Assembly (NCBI GenBank): GCA_905182995.1
Contig: CAJJDP010000004.1
Span: 820,764 to 884,763, forward strand
Source: Paramecium octaurelia
Taxonomy: Eukaryota; Ciliophora; Oligohymenophorea; Peniculida; Parameciidae
Reading direction: 5' to 3'
DNA length: 64,000 nucleotides
The first letter of the stretch is position 1. Each line of letters starts with the position of its first letter. Of the stretch, positions 10,995 to 21,451 are shown one piece after another. The notes beneath the pieces were generated by a model, which saw only the letters and a program-made list of their open reading frames with translations, had not been told where the DNA came from and made no database searches. A program made the translations under genes and the position numbers.

Positions 10995-12140
10995 ATGAAT
11001 TAAGCCTCGAGTTCTCACTCCAGAAACTTTTATAATTATAATGGAAGTGCCTATTCAACAGATAGCATGAGAGTGTATAGTAAATCTCCTAAAAATGCAT
11101 AATAATACATTAATCGATATTAACCCTGTATTTATTCCACAACGAGCAATATCTAAAATTTACAGTCTCTAAAAAACCAAATATCTCAATTGTAATCTGT
11201 TTTAACTCAATAACACCGCAAAAGTAGTTTTACTAGATCAAAAGCAGACTCATCAACAAATATGTCCAATGATAGATCCTTCTACACAATGATCAAAGAA
11301 TAATTGAAATAGGTTGGCAATCTATAAACAATTGATAAAGAGACCAGCAATCAAAATATCACCCAAGCCACTTAGCAATTCAAAAAGGATTATATCAGTA
11401 ACAAGAAATTAGAATAGGACATAGAAAAGTAATCCAAAAACGTAACTCCTTAAGGGAGTGCAGTGAAGAACACAAGCATCTTGAAGGAGACAACAATTAA
11501 TGTGATTAAGAGTGAAAAATAATAAGCTTTAAAGCATTTGCTATATCCGGTCAGTGAGACTAAGGGAGAAAAAAATGCGAAACAAAACAATAAATTAGAG
11601 GAGTAACTTCGAGTCGGACTCCAAGATAAGTTGAGTTATTTGGAATAGAACAAATAGGAAAAATTGACGAAATTAGTTTAAGGTAATCAATTGATAAATT
11701 ACATAGAGTTTAAGAATGCAAAGAAATTACTTGAAGAGGACTATTAAAATCAAGTTCAAAATGAGATATAGATATTTGAGAGAAAACTCAGAAAATTAAT
11801 GATGTCATAGAACAAAGATAAGAAATTAAAAAGACTTAAAAAAAGTAGTTTATTATTGAATTCAAAATTAAATCAAGATTCTCCTTGTATGGTATTGTTT
11901 GTAATAATTTGAATAGCTTAAAGTTCATCACAATCATCAGAAAAAGAAATCAAAAGTTCTTACAATTTAATGAACACTTTCAAAAAATCAGATAGGACCT
12001 AATTAGTCAGTAGTTTTAAAAAAGATTGTAATATTTTAACTTACTCTTTGATAGCTTCAATAAATAAGGACAAAAAGCAAAAGGTTCGATTTGAAAATGA
12101 ATAGGGCACTAGGTTCAAAACGGAAACAGAAAACATTTGA
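10995..12140 (+). CDS. Coiled-coil protein, unknown
   Basis: A 371-residue protein, two exons (intron 11887-11916, 30 nt). The first 160 residues are Ser/Asn/Gln-rich and low-complexity (many TAA and TAG codons). Residues of about 190-295 form a likely coiled coil (QDKLSYLEQNKQEKLTKL, KKLLEEDYQNQVQNEIQ, RKLRKLMMSQNKDKKLKR). The C-terminus is Ser/Lys-rich and ends FKTETENI. No enzyme motif, signal or membrane segment. A ciliary or basal-body structural role would be a guess. The splice was chosen because only it joins the two open frames without a TGA. Confidence 0.75.
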
Positions 12141-12720
12141 ATCGACTTTGATATTAAAGATTTATAAATTTTTTTGTAAATGTATTATTCTTAAACTTTT
12201 TTCAATATATAATAATCACAAACAATTTATTATAATTATTTATAAATATAGAATAATTAGACAAAAATCACAATAACTTTCATAACATCAATCCGAAATT
12301 ATTATTATACCATTTATCTATATATTGGAAAAGGGACAAGAAAAATAACTTCTACGTTTTTTTCAAATAAAATTATAAATCAGAAAAATAAGATCAAAAA
12401 ATATTACATTCCTTTAATTATTATTAATCTATTTAATTCTTGAAAATTGAAAATGCAAAAGAGATAAATCAATTTACAGAGTATCTTAAGAATTGCATTC
12501 ACAATGAAAGATCAAATAAAGTAAATAAAAAATGTATATTGAAATTGTAACAGTTCAATGTATTAGGGTCTCTTTAATAATTTATTGATGTTTCTCCAAT
12601 GATAAATTACAAACAAAATCATTTTTTATAGTCTTTCAGATAATATGGTTTTAAGAATGAAATATAAAAACAACTAATTAAATTTCAGATTATTTAAATT
12701 AATTGGAGTACCTCATTACA
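12141..12720. other. Intergenic region with one ambiguous open frame
   Basis: About 580 bases downstream of two convergent genes (stops at 12138-12140 and 12721-12723). From about 12452 a plus-strand frame stays open into the next gene, with some plausible stretches (SLQQFIDVSPMINYKQ), but it lacks a start ATG, overlaps the minus-strand gene and matches nothing. I do not call it. Confidence 0.4.
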
Positions 12721-13089
12721 TCAAAAGACTTTGCAAAAAGGACAACAGGTTTCCTTCTCTTCCTCTTAATTATCATTGGAGTTATATTCTTTCCAGCTTT
12801 CTACATAATGTATTTGGTATAATTGATTGCAAAATGTAATTTAGTGAGCTTTGGATTTTTTCAATATTGGTTACCCTGTGGAATCAAGTCGAACTTTCTT
12901 TTATGAACAGGATTTCTAATCTGAAGACAGCATGCCTTTGGATTTAAATTAAGTGGATAATTAATCTTTTTAAGTTGTTTCAATGCTTTCTGATTAGAGT
13001 TTATTTTATTGAGTTTGTTCCTTAATGTTGAATGGGATTTCTATCAATTTTCTATCCGTTTCATCCTAAGGTTGTGGATAAATTTACAT
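12721..13089 (-). CDS. Small soluble protein with Cys-rich C-terminus and PP1-docking-like motif
   Basis: An intronless gene of 122 residues, found only by reading TAA/TAG as Gln. The N-terminal half is Gln/Lys/Asp-rich and disordered-looking. The C-terminal half reads LDSTGQPILKKSKAHQITF, then a conserved-looking helix QIHYVESWKEYN, and ends KETCCPFCKVF. The terminal CC-x-x-C cluster is a plausible palmitoylation site. HQITF is close to the RVxF consensus for binding protein phosphatase 1 but has Ile where Val is usual, and PILKK just before it recalls the SILK motif seen in the tandem pair at 51200-52571. Function is not known. Confidence 0.7.
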
Positions 13090-13667
13090 AAAAGTGTGAT
13101 GATTAATAATATAATATATATAATGTTAAAATAAAATATTATTAATCATGTAACAAATTAATTATTAAATTTCCAATTCTTAAAGTTAATAAAAATGGAA
13201 GAATATATAAAAAGAAAATAGAAGAATGTAAATTGGGAAATGGGGATCACAGCAAATTTCTTATTTTGAAAATTAAATGTTTTGAATGTCAATGCAAATC
13301 TTCAATTGATTCAATTATATTTAAATGCACAATAACTGTAAAATAAAATTAATGATGATGTGATCAAGACGTGATTGTCGATATTCATTGAAAAATAAGA
13401 AATCAAAAAGGGTTAGTAAGTGAATGTTCAATTAGAGTACATTGATATAGTTTGTCAGGTGATTTTACAATGAAAACATTATCTCGGATATTATTGTAGT
13501 TATAAAAAAGAGGTCGGAAAAATTATAGTAAAATAAATTTGTGAATAATATGATGAATAATTTTAAACCGGTTTAAATGATTGATTATGAGATATTTTTA
13601 AATATATCAACATTCGACATTGAATTGAAGCTATTTTTATTCAATTTGATAATTTTTAATAATAAAT
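13090..13667. other. Intergenic region between divergent genes
   Basis: About 580 bases upstream of the kinase gene and of the small Cys-tailed gene. One plus frame from about 13195 contains several protein-like stretches but also about six TGA codons, more than chance would need, and no intron removes them. An inverted ACCGGTTT motif lies near 13567. Nothing is called. Confidence 0.45.
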
Positions 13668-15418
13668 ATGATATTTAGCAAAGGTCAAGTGGAAAATTAA
13701 GAGTTTTGGAATAAAACTGATATTCCGTCATTTGATAAGGAAGACTTTCAAAATGTACATGTGCTAATGGGGAATTTCACCAAGGTAGGGAGGACCTTCA
13801 AATAGAGATGCCTCAGAACCTACTTTTTGGTGAAATAATTTTTATTGTACTCCGATGTAGGAAGTGGAAATAACATTAAAGGATTTGTATAATTGGATAC
13901 TGTATATTGTTAATTTAATTAATTGGAAACAGGATTTTAAATAGCATTGATAAATAATGGTTATTAGATTCACCTGAATACAGAGGACAAGTAATAATTC
14001 AAAACCTGGGAAGATGCATTATCAAATTGCTGTATCTTGAGTGATTTCGATAAAGTATACAAACTGGGGATGCAAATAGGTTCAGGAAGTTTTTCAACAG
14101 TAAACCAAATTTTATATTTTAAGGTTCATTAATGTTTTAATCGGGAAGGTGAGATGTTTGCTGTAAAAATAATAAAAAAACAAACAATAAAATAATTTAA
14201 TAAAAATAAGAGTTATGAGGAATAATTATTAAATGAAATCTAAACTCTTAGAATGTTTAATCATTCAAATATATTGAAATTATACAGAGTTTATGAGAAT
14301 CAATAAAAAATATGTCTATTGACAGATTATATCGATGGTCCAGAGTTGGTATCGCAGCAATCCTCAAAAAAGATTTACTCCTCCGACGATTTAAGAATAA
14401 TGATAATCCATCTTCTCAGCGCAATTGAATAGATACATTAATAAAAAGTAATGCATCGAGATATTAAACCACAAAACATCCTATTAAAAAATAACAACAT
14501 TCAGAACCCTGTTCTAATTGATTTCGGATTGGCAGCATTTACATGGTAAAAGAATATGCCATTTCCTTAATGTGGAAGTCCAGGGTATTAAATTTCGCTA
14601 TTTTCTTATAGCTATTCAGCCCCAGAAGTATTGAAATATGATGAATCTAAAAAGATATACAATCAATAATGCGATATTTTTAGTTTAGGAATTACTTTAT
14701 TTGTTGTTCTCTATGGTTATAATCCATTTAAACAAAACGATTTAAAATAAACCATTAAAAAAAATACTGATGGATATTTTGAAATACCCTCATCTAAATA
14801 TCCTAAATCATGTAAATACCCCTTTATTAATATTAATTAGTGGAGAATCTAATCTGTTAAATGACAAAGAAATATCCTAAAGATAGGATTACTATATCAG
14901 AAGCATTAAATCACCCATTCTTTTAGACCCCATTTTTTTGTTAAATTCAATTACCCAAATAAATTGTATCTAAATAATATCATGACATCATTGCCAAAGG
15001 AGAAATCAATACACACATCAATGCTAGTATGGAAATGGATCAAGGTGTCAATTATGTCAGCCAAGCTAATACCTAAACTACTCCTCAAAATAATGGCTAT
15101 AAAAATAGAACCATCTCAATATTGAGTGTGCCAATTAGTAGAAAGAGTTAAGATTATTAAAAATAACAGGAGTAAAGTTCATAATCTAGAACATCTAATG
15201 ATAAGGATTGTATTCCGCAAGATAAAATTCGAATGCCATCTAAAACATTGTCTTATCAAAAAAACATTCAATTAGATTATGATGACGAATTTCAACTAAA
15301 TAATATGGAACACGATAATAATTGTGTAGACCAAGAACATTTATATAAACTCAACTTCTCTATTAACTAAAAGTTATTTTAAACCTCTAAACTTTGTTTA
15401 AGTAAACAAGACAATTGA
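13668..15418 (+). CDS. PH-domain serine/threonine protein kinase (CAMK-like)
   Basis: A 556-residue protein, four exons (introns 14100-14123, 14585-14611, 14812-14840). Residues of about 35-140 look like a pleckstrin-homology fold: strands such as TYFLVKQFLLYSD, ending in the usual W-x-x-AL helix (TWEDALSNC). The kinase follows directly: glycine loop IGSGSFSTV, VAIK-type lysine in FAVKIIKK, catalytic loop HRDIKPQNILL, DFGLA, APEV and the late arginine in KDRITISEAL. All catalytic residues are present, so it should be active. The roughly 150-residue tail is polar. PH-kinase order with a CAMK-like kinase suggests phosphoinositide-controlled signalling (inference). It converges with the WD40 gene, 43 bases apart. 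Confidence 0.9.
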
Positions 15419-15461
15419 CTAATTAATATTTATTTATTTCCTAAAATACTTTAATTATTTA

Positions 15462-17262
15462 TCATTTGTATTTTTGTAGAATTCCACCTGCTGAGGCTAC
15501 AAGACAACCGATATCTTAAATCCAAAGAAGGGGTTCAGAGAAATTCTTTTTTGGACCATTAATAGCTTTGATTTCTCCATCAGTAAGAGAAATGAATTTG
15601 TGAGTGCCATCCCAGGAGGAAGTTACAAATAACCTAATAGAATTTGATAAAATTTATTTACTTTTAGTCTATTCTACTAAGAAATCTAACTACAGAATCA
15701 TGAACCTTAATAATTTACTAAATTTCAATTGATTAAATAAATGTGTAGACTATTACTTCTCCAGAACTATTTCCAGTAACAAATCTAACTCCATCTAAGG
15801 CAATCACTGACTTAATTTCACTATCCTGAGCAACTATTCCTACTAAATCTCCATTCAAATAATTTGAAGCTACTAGAGTGCAATCATCTGATACTGAGAC
15901 TATTATGTCTGGAGTTATTAAAGCTATGTCATTGACACTTGCCTAATGAACATCAATTTGCTACAATTATTCTTAGTTTTAAGCATCAAAAATTTTAATA
16001 GTCTTAAATAAAAATAGATATTTACTGCATCTTCTGAACATGATGCTATTAGATTTTTAGGTAAATTGATGATCTACCAAATATACTTATTGTGAGCATT
16101 AATGACTTTCCATTTTTCAAAGTTTTCCCAATCCCAAAATTATAACTAAAATGATTCCTCATTTTCTTCAACACTTATTATTATCCTTATTATACCTTGC
16201 AATTATATAAGTTTTATTATCTTCTAATGTAACTGAACGTAAAGCTGAAATATCACTTTCGCAATCTAACTATTAAACAAATGAAAAATTTTTTGTTTTG
16301 TCAAATATTAATATCCTTGTTTCAGAACTATAAGCAAGAAGTTGTTAATTAATAGAGATTATCGATTTCACTTAAGGATGCTCTTACTTCTCCTCTTGAT
16401 TTGGTTCAATTAGAAAGTCCTTCTCCCCTTATAACTTTGTTTATACTCATATAATATTACTCCTTTTATAGTTTCCACTGAATTATCTTACTCTTGTTTA
16501 TTTTTTTCAATTAAGAATTAGAGTACAGGTTCGTTTAAATCTACTTTAGGTTTCTCTACTACGCTCTAAAATCAAATAAGATTTATGATCTATACTTGTT
16601 TACTCATCTATTCTATCCTCTTCGAAATTTCATTTTTATGCTAAACAAAATCACTATGAACTTTCTCCAATTTCTATTTCACTCCTGATGTTTCAGTTAA
16701 AGCATCTAAAAATTGCATCGACTCTTAATCATTAAAGAGCACTTTAGCCAATAAACCTGCACTTAATTCATCTCCTCTCTAAAATGAAATCTATTGATCA
16801 ATTATCGAAGTAAAGTCATCAATAGTTTTTGGATTCACCAACTAGAATTCGATAATTAGTATTTGTTACTTCGAATATGTCATCAGTTGTGAAAAGATTA
16901 TTAGGCAATTACTTAAATAAACAATTAACAAATAATGAATGGATGCTTTTGAGTAAGATCTCATGAATATCATCTGCTAATTATAGTAATTTTGTTCTTA
17001 ATTCTTCTGTCTCATTAAATAATGGAGTCATTTTTAATTTGAATTCTCCAACTAAATCATTTGAGATTTATGTTTATAGTTTATTTTATATCTCTTTATA
17101 AGTGACAAACTATTCCTTTGTTCTTTATTATTTGCAAAGTGCACATGCTTTAAATGTTTATCTCCTGTCTGTATTATTTAAGCTTACACAATCAAAAGCA
17201 TTATTGTGAATTTTGCATTAATCTTCATTAAGGATTCTACTTTTGCCACTACTTGCTAACAT
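15462..17262 (-). CDS. WD40-repeat protein with N-terminal Cys/His cluster
   Basis: A 547-residue protein in seven exons. Six introns of 22-30 nt were placed by frame; the spliced length is exactly 548 codons. The N-terminus has a zinc-finger-like cluster (DQCKIHNNAFDCVSL, KACALCKQQR). A helical middle region (SMQFLDALTETSGVKQKLEKV) follows. The C-terminal 270 residues form WD-type blades, for example QLQFWDWENFEKWKVI, NLIASCSEDAVTIKIFD, DIIVSVSDDCTL and LFVTSSWDGTHKF. B-box or zinc-finger plus coiled coil plus WD40 is a layout expanded in Paramecium; the partner is unknown. The gene is well supported, function is not. Confidence 0.85.
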
Positions 17263-17627
17263 TCTTATTTTGAATTTTTAATTATCTAATTAATTAAAAT
17301 ACAATCAATATAAATTTAAACTTCCTTGATAAATTCTTTGTTCAAAACATTCAAAATCGTCTAAAATTTCTTTGGTTACTAAATGACTCCTTATAAGAGA
17401 TTGTTGAAGAAGTTTTGAGATAATATATTATTACTACAATTTTGATATTGAGAAAATTGAAGATTTCATTTCTATACTTCAAATCAATCAAAACTGCAAT
17501 CTAGCAATATATATAAATTGAAATTATAAAATCAATCAGATTTCATAATATCAATAGTAATAATACTGTAGATATTAGGATAAGTATAAAGATTCTATAT
17601 TATTATTGATATTTTTAATATATTTTA
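17263..17627. other. Short intergenic region, nothing seen
   Basis: About 365 AT-rich bases between two minus-strand genes. No frame on either strand gives a convincing protein. It should hold the promoter of the WD40 gene. Confidence 0.5.
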
Positions 17628-18541
17628 TCAATTTTAAAAAAAACTAATGAATTCTTACTCTTCTATTGATCCACTATTATTTTGATCCATAATTCTATAA
17701 ACTCTATTGATTACTGCCTTATTCCAATCCAATTCAAGCTAAGAAATTCAATAATTTAATTTACTTTCTTTAGTAAAAATATGAATTCACTAATCGATAG
17801 ATCTTTAGATTTATTAGTGTCAAATTCTTTAAAAACATTGACAACAAAGGGTTTACCACCTGCTCTTGTAATAACTCGTTCTTTAATCTATTATAAACTA
17901 TTCTATAAATATTCTTAGAATGCAGTGTCTTCTTGCTTCTCATCAATATTCCAAGCTTTAGATAAAATAGATGTAAAGGTTTCATCAGAGGCTATATTTA
18001 ACGATAGTTCTTCATGAAATTCCAAAAATTATTCATAGCTTAATTCATCACCCACACGAATATTATCAATAAATGTCTTCATTCCATCTGTTAAATTATC
18101 AATCTTATAAATTTATCCTAGTTTTATAGGCTTTAATCTTACTTAAATAATCTGATGTGATTCTGGTGTTCTACTAACTCTCATATACTTTGAGTACCAT
18201 AGCTTTTCTTCTTTCATTCATTTCTTCTCTTATAAAAGTTAGAAATTCTCGAAAACTCAAAACCCCATCTCCGTCTTTATCAAAATATTTAATTAGTGCT
18301 TGCAATTCAACAATTTTTAAGAACATTCCAACACTCTTTAACAGGTTATCTAATTCTTCTAGATTTAGTTTTCCGTTACCATTTTTGTCATATTATTAAA
18401 ATATTGCTCTAATATTCAATGACTTTCTTAATACTTTAATCTTGATAACGTACAATAAGGATTGGCTTTGCAAACATGATTTCTAAATCTAAAAACCAAT
18501 TCTTAAATAGTTGTGGGTAATCCAACTCCGTAATATGCCAT
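17628..18541 (-). CDS. EF-hand protein, calcyphosin-like
   Basis: A 278-residue protein with three introns (26, 25 and 26 nt; spliced length exactly 279 codons). Two canonical calcium loops near the N-terminus read YDKNGNGKLNLEEL and FDKDGDGVLSFREFL. A third degenerate pair follows, and two further loops near the C-terminus read FDTNKSKDLSISEF and MDQNNSGSIEEQEF. Spacing and the N-terminal LPTTIQELVFRFRNHV helix resemble calcyphosin (CAPS/CAPSL) and the related large ciliate EF-hand family. It is likely a soluble calcium sensor, perhaps axonemal. Acidic positions 1, 3, 5 and 12 are intact in at least two loops. Confidence 0.85.
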
Positions 18542-18666
18542 TGTTTTTATTATATTATTAAATTTAATGAAAATAAAAGAAATTATAAAACTTATTAATC
18601 TTATGAATTTAATAAATCACAAAATTGTTTTGCATACAAGAGGATTATAAATAAATAAAAGTCATT

Positions 18667-19734
18667 TCATTGAATTAATTGAGAAGAGACTGTTTAAGAA
18701 TTATATTATGGAAATTCAAACTTAGGTTTATTTTGAGATTTTTCACAAGTCTTATCTATTTCTAGATAACCATCCAGATTCAGATCCTATACTTGCAATT
18801 TTGGCTTTTCTTATTATAGTTGTGTGCCACTTTAAGTTTTTAATAATTTGTTAGTTCTATTTTTGATCTACAAATCCTAGAAATAAGCAATAGTTTATAC
18901 AGATCTCCCGAAAAAATGCCGAGCTATCTAAGCCCATTTAGACCCAAGTTAATTATATAACTACAATAATTTTTGATCCTCTTAATCAGACCATGGCTAT
19001 TTCTTGACATCTACAATATCTGACCTTAATTTATTTATGTATCTCTCCCTTATTTGTTTGCCTGTCTTATTTTTTAATACTGCAAACATATTATATATTA
19101 TTTACTTGTAGCTATAACTGCCCAATTGTTTTCTTCCTTATTTATATTGTCTAAAATTAATTAATCTTCTTCCGGAGTCCATTTGCTTTTCTAGGGTTAT
19201 TCAGGCTTATGCTTTCTCTGCCAATACTATTTGCATTATGCCATGGTTCTTCCTGACATTCTTTCAACAATCCTCTGCCAATCTCCATTAAATTAATAAT
19301 ACAAATTTGCTAGTAAATCATTTTCATCTTGGGTCCATTTTTTTATTTTCCCAGTCTAAACTCTATTCTAACTAATTGATTACATTTTTTTCAATCTCTC
19401 TACTTCTACTTCTGGATTCACAGGTACAATCTTCCAATTTATATTGATTATTGAAAATCTATTTTTCTTTTATCAAACTTGAATCAAATTCGATGGCAAA
19501 ATTATTTGTAGATGACAATCTCTAAACAGCTTCCAAATTATCAGATATATCATTGAATTCTTCTTAAAAACTAAAAGAATTTCCTCTATTATACTTCATA
19601 TCTCCAAGTTATTCACATTCAAACTTTAATTAATTGTTTTAATCTAAAAGGTCATCCAGAAACTAATTTCCCTAAATAAAACAAAGTTAATCATCGTTCT
19701 AAGGATCAAAGATGAAGTCTTCATCACAGCTCAT
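18667..19734 (-). CDS. Three-repeat Myb-type DNA-binding protein
   Basis: A 329-residue protein with three introns (28, 26 and 24 nt; spliced 330 codons). An acidic N-terminal region of about 110 residues precedes three SANT/Myb repeats: KKWTQDENDLLANLYYQF ending CKQYWQRKH, SKWTPEEDQLILDNI ending IRERYINKL, and QPWSDQEDQKLLQLYNQLG ending IKNRTNKLL. The IKNRxxxLL ending of repeat 3 matches the DNA-recognition helix of c-Myb-type (3R) proteins, which act as nuclear transcription regulators. The C-terminus is Gln/Pro-rich. A CDC5-like identity was considered; repeat number and ending favour 3R-Myb. Confidence 0.9.
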
Positions 19735-20278
19735 TTTAAATAAATATAAGTAATTATCAAAAAAAACACATCATAATTCGTATTCTTTCAACTTCTCAAC
19801 AGCTATATCTCGAATTTCTGATTTTAAGAACAAACCATTTAATGATTGTTAAAAATATACATTTTAATTTACAATTGCAAATCTATCTAGTTAAAATATT
19901 ATAAATATAATTATATAATACAGCATATATATAAATATTTATTTATTTAATAAATAATAATAATGATAATAATAATAATAATAATTCGCATTTGAAAAAG
20001 AACCATTTTATATCTACACAAATCCTAATATAGAATCAGTTCCAACTTAAATACTAATAAAATTGCTTAATCCATTAAAAAACAATAAAAAGCACTTAAA
20101 ATTCTAATTTAATGCATTAATTTTATTACAATAAATATCAATTATAAAGTTAGTTATCACTTACAGAGCATGCAGGTTTCAAATTTTGAATTTGACAACC
20201 AACAATCTCTTGATTATTGTAATAGAAATTAAAAAACTATAAATTAATTAAGTCTTATAAAATCAAAATTGATAAGTT
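19735..20278. other. Intergenic region with AT-rich microsatellite
   Basis: About 545 bases upstream of the Myb gene, AT-rich, including a TAA/TAATAATGA trinucleotide run at about 19952-19986. No credible gene. The plus-strand frame at 20269-20463 lies opposite the next gene and is a shadow of it. Confidence 0.5.
19952..19986. repeat. Trinucleotide (TAA)n microsatellite
   Basis: Tandem TAA units with one TGA-containing interruption, in intergenic DNA upstream of the Myb gene. It is not coding in the accepted models. Confidence 0.85.
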
Positions 20279-21368
20279 TCAGTTATTTTAATATTTTTTT
20301 TGTTTCCAAAGATCTATTAGTGATTTTATATTTTTATTTTGCAAATTTTAGATTATTTCTTATTCTTAATTTAAATTATCCAAGCAAACCATCAGAAACA
20401 TACCCATATGAATTGAAGTCAAAGTGTTATGAAGTGTTTCGCCATTGCTGTCTGATTGTTTAAAAATTGGATCCAGAATCCCATTTAAAAGGATCTCAAA
20501 TATATATTTTGATATAATAAAAAGGTTTCCCATAACTTTCTCTTTATCGTTTTTTGTAAATTATAATAAATCATCCTTAAATAATGTAATACAAGATAGT
20601 GTATAAATCAACTAAAAGACTGTTGTTTATTTGGCTTCAATTTCCTATGACTTTTTTTTAGTTAGTTTCTCTTATTGAAACATTTCATAGAGAATGGAGC
20701 ATAGAAGATTACAATGATTGATATCTTTTTCATCATAATGCTTTCTTCCTTCTTCAATAATGATTTGTTTTTAACTCTAATAAAGTGATTATTTAGTTGT
20801 AATTGTGAAACAACAACATTTTGCTTATGTTTTTTTTTTTAAATATGGCTGATTTATCTCTTTTATGTTATATTTAACTAAGATTTCACTTAAAGCCTAC
20901 ATCTAACTAAAATTCAAATATATTGTACCAATTGACATAAAGATGTTCTCCCTTGCTCTTTTTTTATATTGGAATAGGGGATTCTAAATTTTCATCATCA
21001 TACACACTATTAAAGTCTTCTTACCGATCCTCAATTAGGTTTTAAGATTCATTTTATAGCTTTATTTATATTTTTTTTTGTTTTAATTACGAATTCTGTT
21101 GTTGAATTATGTTTTATTATTGTTTATGTTACGATTATAGTAAATCTTATCTTTGATCTTCTGATTCATTCCCATATTCTTGGCGAGAGTATCGAGTATT
21201 CTACTTGTGATTCAAATCAATTTTGATATTTTTGGGGAAAAGATTTACTTGAGTGAAATCAGCTCGTTTTTAATATTATTGTTAAAATTGAGATTATTAA
21301 AAGGTTTGACACATTGTGCTGGCTGTTCCTAGTCTTTCAATTTATTTCTTATCTTCATTATTACTCAT
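20279..21368 (-). CDS. Gln-rich protein with helical C-terminal domain, unknown
   Basis: About 340 residues. The first exon (21368-20890) is clear and very Gln-rich through TAA/TAG codons (MSNNEDKKQIERLG to DFNSVYDDENLESPIP), ending FQLDVGFK before a 30-nt intron (20860-20889). A Lys-rich stretch over an 11-A run follows. A second splice is uncertain; the frame-preserving choice is an unusually long intron of about 37 nt. The last exon is a convincing helical domain (HYDEKDINHCNLLCSIL, VFQLIYTLSCITLF, SIHMGMFLMVCLDNL). No family recognised. The 3' part could also be read as starting from an internal ATG if the second splice is wrong. Confidence 0.65.
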
Positions 21369-21451
21369 TTATGAAAAAAGTATTAATTAATATTTATAAA
21401 CATCATAGAAAATCAGCATCAAAACATTTTGACCACATATATTAATTAAAA

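Noticed and set aside
12452-13110. Plus-strand frames with hydrophobic stretches opposite the small Cys-tailed gene
   Set aside because: They need several arbitrary splices, lack a good start, and are antisense to a clean intronless minus-strand gene with a better protein.
13190-13660. A plus-strand frame that reads like a continuous protein if TGA is taken as tryptophan
   Set aside because: With TAA, TAG and TGA all sense, every frame is open, so openness proves nothing. The frame has about six TGA codons in 150, more than expected by chance, and TGA is the stop in all neighbouring genes.
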